From the NCBI GenBank assembly GCA_026993525.1, contig JALWSS010000209.1:1-36919 (forward strand): DNA of 36,919 nucleotides, in the 5' to 3' direction. Made by a program: the position numbers and the translations under genes. Below are positions 1 to 7,404 of this stretch, one piece after another. The DNA is from Saprospiraceae bacterium (GTDB lineage Bacteria; Bacteroidota; Bacteroidia; Chitinophagales; Saprospiraceae). The notes under the pieces are model-generated. The model searched no databases and was not told where the DNA came from. It worked only from the letters and a program-made list of their open reading frames with translations. The first letter of the stretch is position 1. Each line of letters begins with the position of its first letter.

Positions 1-1775
1 GTGTACAGGGAACGACGCCAATTGAGGGTGTACTCGTTTCCGGCAGCCACAATGTGGCCCATATCCAGTGTCAGTTGGTCACCAAGGTCGTACAGTTCAG
101 CAGCCTGGTTGTCAGGCGGGCCAATGGCCTTTTCGGCAAAAGTGACACCCGACTCAGAAACGACGGCTCCGGCATAGAGCAGTCCGTTGCAATCCGGATC
201 GTCACAATCGGTCAATCCGTCGTTGTCATCGTCCAGGCCGTTTCCACAGATTTCAGGTGGGTAGATGGTGATGGTCACATTGTCGAATGCCGTCCGGTTA
301 CCGCACCCGTCGGTTACGAGCACCGTAATGACACATTCTGTCTCTTCAGAAACTTCAGGAGCTGTAAAAGAAGTGTTGGCCGATTGGCTGTTGGAGAAGG
401 AACCGCCACAAGAACTGCTCCACTCAAATTGATAGCTGCCACTGCCTCCCGTTGCTGATGCAGACAAAGAATATGTTTGCCCGCTCTCCTGTGACTCCGG
501 AACCACGCTGAGGGGCACGATGGCCTTGCCCGCAGCCGCCATCAGACTGAAATTGAAGAAGGCCCTGATGGCTGCAATGTTTTCCGGGTCATATTTCTTA
601 TTGAGTTTGTGCCCCGCCTCATAACAAATATAACCCCGGTTTTCGTCGCCGAAAGCGGGGCCGAAAACGATGATTCCTGCCGGGCCAGGCGAGAGTCCGG
701 GCACATTGTTTTGCGCAGGATCCCATACGCCAATCAATGTAGATGAACGCCATCCGTCGTGTGGCAAATAGACTTCTTCAGCCCCATTTTCATGGGCCCC
801 ATCCACTGCTCCGATGAATTGCATGATGGGATGGTCAAAATGATCGTAGTCATAGGGAAGCGTAGCGTCGTCGTGGTCATCTGCCCAAACGGCCGGGTAA
901 TCACCCGGATTGGCCGGAGTCTCCATGAGGAAATTCAACCGCTCGTTTGAATTATTCGGGTTGACAATGTTTTCGAGTTCTGAAACTGCCTTGCAGCCGG
1001 CCCAGATAGAACCTGAACAACCACCGTTGGCCTCGGTATCATTCCAGGTCAGAAGCGCTGAATGGGAATTCCAATCGGGTTCTGCGTGTGGCATTACGAA
1101 AATGTCGTGGCAACAGTCCAGATCCTGGGGCAGGGTCCAATCGTATGCCGATGGAGGGATCAGGGCTTTTTTCAGGTATTCCTCGGCAATTTTTCCGTTT
1201 TTCTGATCCAGGGTCCACCGGACTGAGTGATTCAATACTTGCGTAATGGGTGCTGTAAAATCCGTGTTGGTAGTAATCCCGACCACTCCTTCATTTTCCC
1301 AGTCCGAGATGGTCGTATTCACTGCCTCAGTCCGCTGGCTGGCCGTGACAATGAAAGGCCCTCCTTTAAAATCGGTTCCGTTGTAATTGAAATCGGCTTC
1401 GTCTTTTGCTTTTCCATCCTTAATGGCCCACAATATGGTCACGTGATGGTTTTGAAGAAGGTCCCAGATGAGTCCGTAGGGTTTCAGACCATTGTCAATG
1501 GTTTGGGGCTCCACCCCCATGTCAATGATGTAAGACCCCGCTGGAATCAGGGTGTTGGTTGCGGCTGGAGGAAGAGGTGGTGGTGATTCGTCAAAAACTG
1601 CCTTTCCGAATTTGGAAAACGAAAGGTCATTAATTGCCAGCCTGATCTGATGGGTGATTTTTTGCTCAAATGCTGAACGCTGAACATTGGCAAAAAGAAA
1701 AGTTGTGACACTTGCCAGCAGTAGCAAGCTCACAAACAGATAAGCGGATTTAACAGCAGTGTTTGTGATTCTCAT
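1..1775 (-). CDS. Truncated secreted multidomain surface protein (3' end outside window)
   Basis: An open frame runs from an ATG at 1775 off the left edge, giving about 591 residues with no stop. Residues 1-30 (MRITNTAVKSAYLFVSLLLL, then SVTTFLFAN) form a signal peptide or signal anchor. A long N-terminal region of roughly 350-400 residues follows; I cannot assign it to a family. It contains GGPFIVTASQR, DCCHDIFVMPHAEPDW and GYICYEAGHKL. Next comes a PKD/Ig-like stretch (SLSASATGGSGSYQFEWSS...TECVITVLVTDGCG), then an acidic EF-hand-like motif (GNGLDDDNDGLTDCDDPDC) and the beginning of another beta-rich domain. From family knowledge, this architecture is common in large exported proteins of Saprospiria, often ending in a type IX secretion signal. 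That C-terminus is not visible here, so surface location is inferred. The gene is divergent from the one at 2398. Confidence 0.8.
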   Translation of the reverse strand, partial: MRITNTAVKSAYLFVSLLLLASVTTFLFANVQRSAFEQKITHQIRLAINDLSFSKFGKAVFDESPPPLPPAATNTLIPAGSYIIDMGVEPQTIDNGLKPYGLIWDLLQNHHVTILWAIKDGKAKDEADFNYNGTDFKGGPFIVTASQRTEAVNTTISDWENEGVVGITTNTDFTAPITQVLNHSVRWTLDQKNGKIAEEYLKKALIPPSAYDWTLPQDLDCCHDIFVMPHAEPDWNSHSALLTWNDTEANGGCSGSIWAGCKAVSELENIVNPNNSNERLNFLMETPANPGDYPAVWADDHDDATLPYDYDHFDHPIMQFIGAVDGAHENGAEEVYLPHDGWRSSTLIGVWDPAQNNVPGLSPGPAGIIVFGPAFGDENRGYICYEAGHKLNKKYDPENIAAIRAFFNFSLMAAAGKAIVPLSVVPESQESGQTYSLSASATGGSGSYQFEWSSSCGGSFSNSQSANTSFTAPEVSEETECVITVLVTDGCGNRTAFDNVTITIYPPEICGNGLDDDNDGLTDCDDPDCNGLLYAGAVVSESGVTFAEKAIGPPDNQAAELYDLGDQLTLDMGHIVAAGNEYTLNWRRSLY

Positions 1776-2187
1776 TGTCCGGACTTGTTGGAGCGGGGGG
1801 AGTTTCCGGGGGGACGGGTTATGAAATAGGGCCTTGCAAGAAACCTGCCATTACATTTTTCAGTGCAAAGGCCTGAAGTACCTGACTGGCAGGTAGCTCC
1901 GGTAAATCTTTTGAGAAGGAGAGAAAAATGAGAATGGACTAACCTGTAATACATCATGAGCCAAAAAGCATGCCGTACGGAGTGATGTCACAGCATTGGC
2001 GTAAGTTTATTGTTGAGTGAAGGAAAGCAGGGGATTCCGGGTGCAACCATGGCGCTTTTTTTTATGTAAAATGCTGATTTTCATGTCACAAATGGCAGTC
2101 CGGCCCGATGCTTGTTTAGCTCTTTTTGCCTTCGGATAGGAAAAAATGTTGAAGGCGGGTAGTTTTTCGGGGAAAAAAGTTAGTGTA
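1776..2187. other. Intergenic region, divergent gap, left part
   Basis: This is the upstream region of the leftward secreted-protein gene. I see no convincing gene, tRNA or insertion sequence. The short palindrome ACCTG/CAGGT near 1879-1893 and a run of T at 2056-2062 are the only local structures. No TAnnTTTG box points toward the leftward gene. Confidence 0.4.
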
Positions 2188-2222
2188 TTTGAAACTATTT
2201 GTCAGGAATAACGTTACCTTTG
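2188..2222 (+). promoter_or_regulatory. Bacteroidota-type promoter (TTTG / TAnnTTTG)
   Basis: TACCTTTG at 2215-2222 matches the Bacteroidota -7 consensus TAnnTTTG exactly. A TTTG at 2188-2191 lies 23 bp upstream, at the long end of the accepted spacing. It would drive transcription rightward, either of a short RNA ending near 2324 or of the gene at 2398. Confidence 0.5.
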
Positions 2223-2294
2223 CCGATGCTTCAATTTGAACCCAACGTTTGCCAATCAGTGCAATCTCCCATACATCTTGTGGACAATTCATCT

Positions 2295-2324
2295 CACCTC
2301 ATTTCTTCCGAGGTGTATTTTTTT
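2295..2324 (+). terminator. Intrinsic-terminator-like hairpin between promoter and gene
   Basis: CACCTC at 2295-2300 pairs with GAGGTG at 2310-2315 (9-nt loop) and is followed by TATTTTTTT at 2316-2324. It sits about 95 nt after the TACCTTTG box and 73 nt before the ATG at 2398. It could end a small RNA or attenuate the downstream gene. The stem has only six pairs, so termination strength is uncertain. Confidence 0.4.
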
Positions 2325-2397
2325 GTTTGGAAGCCGGTAAAACCATAAGGCACTCCGGGCGTTATGTGATTTGCCAATAAAGTGTAACATCAGCGAA

Positions 2398-2751
2398 ATG
2401 GATCAAAAGTATTTGGATCAGGCCCTGGAATGGGTCAAAAGCAGAGGATTCACCAACATCAAATCAATTCACGATGAGTTTGAGTCTCCTGCTGAGTTTT
2501 CCCGGCAATCAGAGGGTGACGACAGCATGAAGCCCGCCATCACCGCCCTGAGTACCGGAGGGAAGAACTACATTGAAGTAGCGGTTAAATCTGATGACAT
2601 GCAGCGCCAGATCACCAAATGGAAGCTGTTCAGTGTGATGGCCGCACGAAAAGGAGGCAAATTTTATTTGCTGACACCGCGTGGTTTTAAAGCTTATGCA
2701 GAAGGCATCGTGAAAGACCACAACCTCAACGCAGTAATAAAAAGCATCTGA
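2398..2751 (+). CDS. Small conserved-looking protein of unknown function
   Basis: The protein is 117 residues and soluble, with no signal peptide. I chose the ATG at 2398 (MDQKYLDQALEWVKSRGF) over an in-frame TTG at 2371, because the extra nine residues look unstructured. The N-terminal half appears helical. The C-terminal half alternates predicted strands and a helix (NYIEVAVKSDD, KWKLFSVMAARKGGKFYLLTPRGF), an alpha/beta pattern that faintly recalls PD-(D/E)XK folds. I cannot point to a complete catalytic set and do not assign a function. It lies 64 bp upstream of a sigma factor gene on the same strand, with a strong hairpin between them, so the two may be co-transcribed or separately controlled. 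Confidence 0.75.
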   Translation: MDQKYLDQALEWVKSRGFTNIKSIHDEFESPAEFSRQSEGDDSMKPAITALSTGGKNYIEVAVKSDDMQRQITKWKLFSVMAARKGGKFYLLTPRGFKAYAEGIVKDHNLNAVIKSI

Positions 2752-2755
2752 TCGA

Positions 2756-2789
2756 GCCTTCAATCCTCAAGTTATTGGGGATTGAAGGC
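2756..2789 (+). terminator. Strong hairpin between the small protein and the sigma factor gene
   Basis: GCCTTCAATCCTCAA at 2756-2770 pairs with TTGGGGATTGAAGGC at 2775-2789, giving a 15-bp stem (one G-T pair) with a GTTA loop. It starts 4 nt after the upstream stop codon. There is no T-run after it, so it may be an mRNA 3'-end stabiliser or processing site rather than a classical terminator. Confidence 0.55.
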
Positions 2790-2815
2790 CTCCAACTAAA
2801 CTTTCAACATTTGAT

Positions 2816-3682
2816 ATGCGCGCATTAGTTATTACTAACTCCATTACCCGCAGGGATGCCAAGTCACTTGAAAAGTACATGACCGAGGTATCCCGGTATG
2901 AAGTATTGACCCCTGAGCAAGAGGTGGACTTGTTCCGCCGTTACCGGGAAGGTGATGAAGACGCTTTTCAGTTGATTATCAACAGCAACCTTCGTTTCGT
3001 CATTTCGGTAGCAAAGCAGTACCAGCACTGTGGCCTCACGCTTGGTGACCTCATCAATGAAGGCAACCTGGGTCTGCTTAAAGCCGCTCGTCGTTTTGAC
3101 GAAACACGTGGTTTTAAATTCATCTCCTATGCCGTATGGTGGATCCGTCAGAGTATCCTCCAGGCCATCGGGGAAAAGAGCCGTAAGATTCGCGTACCCT
3201 TCAACCACCAATCAGATCTCATCAAGGTATTGCGTACCCGTGACATGCTGCTCCAGATTTACGAAAGGGAGCCGACGAACGAGGAAATCGCTGCCGAACT
3301 TGAGATGACTGTTGAAGCTGTTGAGAAATGTCTCGAGACAAATAACAAATGTAGCTCGTTGGACGAGCCGCTCCAGGAAGGAGAGGACGCAACACTGAGC
3401 AACTTCCTCGAAGACAAAGACACGCCGACGCCTGATTCGAAAGTGGTTGAGATCGAGTCTTTGCAGAAAGAAATCCAAATGCTGCTCAAAGGACTCAGCC
3501 CGAAAGAATCAACGGTCATTTCGATGTACTACGGCATCGGTACCGAGCGCACCTTTGGACTGAGCGAGATCAGTGACCATCTGGGCGTCGGTAAAGAACG
3601 CGTACGTCAGATCAAGTACAAAGGGCTGCGTAAGTTGCAAGCCAAACTGGCTCGCCACAACATCAACTTCAGCCTGAACTGA
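2816..3682 (+). CDS. RNA polymerase sigma factor, RpoD/sigma-70 family, divergent paralog
   Basis: This 288-residue sigma-70 factor has regions 1.2, 2, 3 and 4 and lacks region 1.1, as usual in Bacteroidota. Region 2 is nearly canonical ([52 protein letters not shown]), so core binding and -10 melting should be intact. Region 3 is unusual: KIRVPFNHQSDLIKVLRTRD replaces the typical RIVRLPxNxxGSLNK. The region 4.2 helix is GVGKERVRQIKYKGLRKLQ instead of [18 protein letters not shown], and the C-terminus HNINFSLN lacks the usual KSYLG ending. These differences suggest a group 2 (alternative) factor rather than the primary one. A second, more canonical paralog lies at 17247. A rho-independent terminator follows at 3715-3750. 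Confidence 0.93.
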   Translation: MRALVITNSITRRDAKSLEKYMTEVSRYEVLTPEQEVDLFRRYREGDEDAFQLIINSNLRFVISVAKQYQHCGLTLGDLINEGNLGLLKAARRFDETRGFKFISYAVWWIRQSILQAIGEKSRKIRVPFNHQSDLIKVLRTRDMLLQIYEREPTNEEIAAELEMTVEAVEKCLETNNKCSSLDEPLQEGEDATLSNFLEDKDTPTPDSKVVEIESLQKEIQMLLKGLSPKESTVISMYYGIGTERTFGLSEISDHLGVGKERVRQIKYKGLRKLQAKLARHNINFSLN

Positions 3683-3714
3683 GACTGAATTGCCCGACAG
3701 GGCTACGAAAATAC

Positions 3715-3750
3715 AAGCGCAGATCGCATCCGGTGGTCTGCGCTTTTTTT
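3715..3750 (+). terminator. Rho-independent terminator after the sigma factor gene
   Basis: AAGCGCAGA at 3715-3723 pairs with TCTGCGCTT at 3737-3745, and the T-run continues to 3750. It begins 32 nt after the sigma factor stop codon and precedes the aspartokinase promoter. Confidence 0.85.
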
Positions 3751-3764
3751 GTGCCTCGCAAGGT

Positions 3765-3799
3765 TTTGTGAAGGCATTTGTCCGGGGCTGGTATCTTTG
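3765..3799 (+). promoter_or_regulatory. Promoter of the aspartokinase gene
   Basis: TATCTTTG at 3792-3799 is a perfect Bacteroidota -7 box, with TTTG at 3765-3768 as a possible -33 element (23-bp spacing). It lies 40 bp before the ATG at 3840 and just after a terminator, which supports that ATG over upstream in-frame starts. Confidence 0.6.
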
Positions 3800-3839
3800 C
3801 AGCCATTTTCCAATCATCAACCCGATCATCAGTCAAGAA

Positions 3840-5153
3840 ATGAGCAATCGAATTCGCGTTTTCAAGTTTGGCGGGGCCTCCGTCAAGAATGCCGATGGCG
3901 TAAAAAACCTGTCTTCCATTGTTGAAAAGTTCAATGGGTCGCCCCTGGCGATCGTCGTTTCCGCCATGGGAAAAACCACCGATGCACTGGAGAAGGTAGT
4001 TGCTGCCCATGCCGCCCGGAGCGGAACGGCAAAACAACTCCTTGACGGAGTCAGAGAGGCCCACCATCAGATCATGGACGCACTGTTTGAGAATGGCGAC
4101 CCGGTCTATGACATTGTCAACGACCACTTCGTAGCCGCCGAATGGATTCTGGACGATGAGCCGCACCCGAACTACGACTTCATGTACGATCAGCTGGTGC
4201 CCACGGGCGAACTGGTTGCCACCGCCATTGTTGCTGCGTACCTGAACAAGTCCGGCCTTAAAACCCGGTGGGTTGATGCCAGAGATGTAATCATTACGGA
4301 TGATATTTTCAGGGAGGGCTGGGTCCAATGGGATGAAACCAGGGCCAATGTTGAAAAACGGGTGAGGCCGGTAATTGAAAAGGGCGAGTACGTACTCACT
4401 CAGGGCTTCATTGGCAGCACAAAAGAAAATTACACCACTACCCTCGGCAGGGAAGGATCCGACTATACGGCAGCCATTCTTTCTTATTGCCTGGATGCGG
4501 AAGACATGACCATCTGGAAAGATGTACCCGGGGTTTTGACAGCGGATCCAAGGCTGTTTGACAACGTGACCAAGCTGGATCGGCTCAGCTACCGGGAGGC
4601 CATCGAGATGACCTATTACGGCGCCAAAGTCATCCACCCAAAAACCATCAAGCCACTCCAGAACAAAAGCATTCCGTTGTATGTAAAGTCCTTTGTCAAT
4701 CCTGAAAATGACGGCACCTTCATCGGGCCGGACGTGGAAGATCATTACCCGCCAATGGTGGCCATCGAGCGCAACCAGGCGCTGCTGAATATCTCCACCC
4801 GTGATTTTTCATTCGTGGCTGAGCATCACATGCGTTACCTGTTCAATCAAATTGCCGAACATCGCTTGCAGGTCAACCTGATGCAAAACACTGCCATCAG
4901 CTTTGCCATCTGCGTCAACCACATAGATGACCGTATTTTCCGCTTTGCCGAAAGCATTGAAAAGGACTTCAAGGTGATACTGGATTACGAAGGGCTGGAA
5001 CTGATAACTGTACGGCACTATACGCCGCAGGTCATCGAAATGCTTCGCAATGGCAAGATCGTCATGGTAGAGGAACGCACGAAAAATACCATTCAGATGG
5101 TGGCCAAAGAGGTGCCCCTGATGAAGCGAAAAACCGAGCTTGCAAGCGCTTAA
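3840..5153 (+). CDS. lysC: Aspartate kinase (aspartokinase), monofunctional
   Basis: Phosphorylates L-aspartate with ATP, the first step toward lysine/diaminopimelate, threonine and methionine. The protein has 437 residues. The kinase signature KFGGASV is at residues 9-15, followed by IVVSAMGKTTD. The amino-acid kinase core includes TTLGREGSDYTAAIL and DVPGVLTADPRL, then AIEMTYYGAKVIHP. The last 130 or so residues form ACT-type regulatory domains. No homoserine dehydrogenase domain is attached, so it is the monofunctional form. The frame extends 50 codons upstream of 3840, but that part is low-complexity and overlaps the preceding terminator and promoter, so I use the ATG at 3840. Feedback control by lysine or threonine is plausible from the ACT domains but cannot be read from the sequence. 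Confidence 0.95.
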   Translation: MSNRIRVFKFGGASVKNADGVKNLSSIVEKFNGSPLAIVVSAMGKTTDALEKVVAAHAARSGTAKQLLDGVREAHHQIMDALFENGDPVYDIVNDHFVAAEWILDDEPHPNYDFMYDQLVPTGELVATAIVAAYLNKSGLKTRWVDARDVIITDDIFREGWVQWDETRANVEKRVRPVIEKGEYVLTQGFIGSTKENYTTTLGREGSDYTAAILSYCLDAEDMTIWKDVPGVLTADPRLFDNVTKLDRLSYREAIEMTYYGAKVIHPKTIKPLQNKSIPLYVKSFVNPENDGTFIGPDVEDHYPPMVAIERNQALLNISTRDFSFVAEHHMRYLFNQIAEHRLQVNLMQNTAISFAICVNHIDDRIFRFAESIEKDFKVILDYEGLELITVRHYTPQVIEMLRNGKIVMVEERTKNTIQMVAKEVPLMKRKTELASA

Positions 5154-5171
5154 AGCACCCGGTACGCAAAA

Positions 5172-5208
5172 GAAAAAGAGCCATTCCGTTGATTGGGATG
5201 GCTCTTTT
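5172..5208. terminator. Bidirectional terminator between aspartokinase and prfB
   Basis: AAAAGAGCCAT at 5174-5184 pairs with ATGGCTCTTTT at 5198-5208, and the stem can extend inward by three more pairs. A-rich and T-rich flanks make it able to terminate on both strands, as expected between two convergent genes. Confidence 0.85.
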
Positions 5209-5230
5209 CATTCTGAAACACCTGGACTCG

Positions 5231-6332
5231 TCAATCCTTTTCATCTGTTACGTCAACGGATTGGCTCATCAGGTAGGCTTTGATGAATTCATCCAGATTA
5301 CCGTCGAGGACGGCTTCAGGCTGGGTGGTTTTGTAGCCCGTGCGCAGGTCTTTTACCCACCGGTCATCCAGAACGTAGCTCCGTATCTGGCTGCCCCATT
5401 CGTTTTTCATCTTGCCGGCTTCCAGTTTTTCCTTTTCCGACATTTTCTTTTCCAACTCCAGTTCATACAAACGGGAGCGGAGCATCTGCAGGGCCTTGTC
5501 GCGGTTTTGGTGCTGGGAGCGCTGCTCCTGGCATTCCACGACCACACCGGAAGGGATGTGGCGAACGCGCACAGCCGATTCGGTCTTGTTCACGTGCTGG
5601 CCACCGGCGCCGCTTGACCGGAAGGTGTCCCATTCGAGGTCGGCCGGGTTGATGTCCACTTCAATGCGGTCGTCTATCATGGGATGGACGAAGACGGCGG
5701 CAAAGGATGTCTGGCGCTTGCCCTGCGCATTGAAAGGGCTCTTGCGCACCAGCCGGTGCACACCCGATTCTCCTTTGAGCAAGCCGTAGGCATAGTCACC
5801 TTCTATCTCCAGTCCAACGGACTTGATGCCTGCGGTGTCACCCGGTGTGAGCCAAAGTTGTGAAGTTTTAAAACCGTTTTTCTCCGCCCACATCACGTAC
5901 ATGCGGAGCAGCATCTGGGCCCAGTCGCATGCTTCTGTTCCTCCTGCGCCGGCGTTGATCTCCAGCACGGCGCTCATTTCGTCTTCTTCCTTGTTGAGCG
6001 TAGAGCGGACCTCGAGGTCTTCGAGCCGGGAAAGGGCAACATTGTACTGCTTTTCCACTTCTTCCTCGCTGGCTTCACCGGCTTTCTGAAATTCGTGGAG
6101 GACTTCCAGGTCGCCAATGGCTTCTTCCACTTCCCGGTATTTTTGAACCCAGCTTTTGTGGAGTTTGATTTCTTTGCGAATGGCAGTGGCCCGCTCCTGA
6201 TCCGACCAGAAATCGGGGTCCGCTGTCAGTTGTTCTTTTTCTTCTATCGTAAGAATGCGGTTGTCGACGTCAAAGATACCTCCGTAAGGAAGCCAACCGC
6301 TCCTTCAGCGAGAGGAGTTGATCGTTGGTCAT
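5231..6332 (-). CDS. prfB: Peptide chain release factor 2, with programmed +1 frameshift
   Basis: RF2 releases finished peptides at UGA and UAA. The zero frame starts at ATG 6332 (MTNDQLLSLKERLASLRRYL) and meets TGA at 6272-6270. Translation must skip one base (T at 6272) and resume with GAC at 6271-6269, continuing to the TGA at 5233-5231. The result is 366 residues, matching the family's usual length near 365. The slip site CTTTGAC is preceded by CGGAGGTAT, an SD-like stimulator, as in the classical prfB autoregulation site. The recoded part reads DVDNRILTIEEKEQL. The anticodon-mimic SPF is near residues 198-200 (RKSPFNAQGKRQTSF). The catalytic GGQ is near 243-245 (SSGAGGQHVNKTESAVR). The gene lies downstream of the FKBP lipoprotein gene and is probably co-transcribed with it. 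Confidence 0.96.
6269..6284 (-). promoter_or_regulatory. prfB: prfB programmed +1 frameshift site
   Basis: On the minus strand the sequence reads CGGAGGTATCTTTGAC. The P-site CTT, in-frame TGA and following C form the canonical slip. GGAGG just upstream can pair with the 16S anti-SD to promote slippage. RF2 scarcity increases frameshifting, so the enzyme regulates its own synthesis. Confidence 0.95.
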
Positions 6333-6463
6333 AGCAAGTTTTTTTATGGTTAAACAATCATGCATCAAGTTGCAGCGTCGCTACTGCTGCGCCTTGCGCA
6401 AGGGCCTTGTGGCCGGTTGTTGTTTTGCGAAGCGAAACCAAAACACCTCCGAAACCAGAAGGT

Positions 6464-7369
6464 TTACGGGTACACTTTTTCGATTTCGACGTAAAAGATC
6501 ATTTCGGCGCCGCCCGGCACCCTACCTGAGCCACGGTCGCCATAGCCCAGCTCTGAAGGAATAAAAAGCACGGCTTTGTCGCCTTCTTTGAGTTGTGCAA
6601 TGCCAATGTCCCAACCCTGGATGACCTCGCCCTGGCCGAGGGTGAATCCGTAGGGTCTTCCCCGTTTGAAAGAATTGTCAAACTCGCTGCCGTCGGTGAG
6701 CACCCCGTAATACTGCACATCCACCCGTTTGCCATTTTCTGCTTTGGGGCCTGTTCCTTCTTCCAGAACGAGGTACTTGAGGGAGGTGGGCGATGCCACC
6801 TTAATCCGGTCATTCAACCGGCCGCTCTTGTAATTGTCCACAATGTCATCGAGCAGGGCTTTCACTTCCGATTCCCGGGCTTTGGAAGCTTCAATGCGTT
6901 CGTTGATGATGCGACGTTCTTCTTCGAGGGCAGCCTGGTATTCCTCCTGGTTTTTGACTTCAGCCAACACAATGTCGTAGCGAAGTTCCTTTACATCTTT
7001 CAGGTCAGGAGCTTTTGCTGTCATTTCGGGCGTTACGGGAACGAAAACCGAAACGCTGTCGCCCACTGACATCATGCCTACTACGTCGGCAATGGGGTTG
7101 GCACGTCCGGGGCCTCGTTCGCTTTCTTTGAGAGCATCCAGGTCGGGAATGGTGACCGGCACGGTTCGGCCCTGGTTGCGGGAGGTGTTTACGAGGCTGT
7201 CATCTTCATAAATGTAAACGTGGACGTAGGCGTACTCGCCCACTTTTCCTTTTTCACCGTCGAGGTTGGTGTAGTTGATGTATTTGTACCCGTTGGGGGT
7301 GGTGTCATCATTGCTGCAAGCGAAAAGAAAAAAGCTGAAAAGCAAGGACAATGCAAGGAAGAATCTCAT
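6464..7369 (-). CDS. FKBP-type peptidyl-prolyl isomerase lipoprotein
   Basis: The 301-residue protein begins MRFFLALSLLFSFFLFACSN, a lipoprotein signal with the acylated cysteine at position 18. A first beta-rich region (about 25-130) resembles a degenerate FKBP domain (GYKYINYTNLDGEKGKVGEY...VGMMSVGDSVSVFVP). A charged helical linker follows (about 135-195: ALEEERRIINERIEASKARE), then a C-terminal FKBP domain (about 200-301: VQYYGVLTDGSEFDNSFKRG, VIQGWDIGIAQLKEGDKA, FIPSELGYGDRGS, YVEIEKVYP). It likely acts as a periplasmic or envelope folding catalyst. It lies 35 bp after nrnA and 131 bp before prfB on the same strand, so an operon is likely. Confidence 0.9.
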   Translation of the reverse strand: MRFFLALSLLFSFFLFACSNDDTTPNGYKYINYTNLDGEKGKVGEYAYVHVYIYEDDSLVNTSRNQGRTVPVTIPDLDALKESERGPGRANPIADVVGMMSVGDSVSVFVPVTPEMTAKAPDLKDVKELRYDIVLAEVKNQEEYQAALEEERRIINERIEASKARESEVKALLDDIVDNYKSGRLNDRIKVASPTSLKYLVLEEGTGPKAENGKRVDVQYYGVLTDGSEFDNSFKRGRPYGFTLGQGEVIQGWDIGIAQLKEGDKAVLFIPSELGYGDRGSGRVPGGAEMIFYVEIEKVYP

Positions 7370-7404
7370 GATAAGCAGGTTGAAATATGATGCTTGAAAA
7401 TGGT

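Noticed and set aside
1772-1957. Leader peptide frame overlapping the start of the secreted protein gene
   Set aside because: The stop overlaps the ATG in a way that could allow coupling, but the peptide is low in protein-like features and no promoter precedes it.
2226-2348. 40-codon frame directly after the TACCTTTG box
   Set aside because: Its ATG is only 4 bp from the -7 box, so it would lie at or before the transcript start, and the frame runs through the terminator hairpin.
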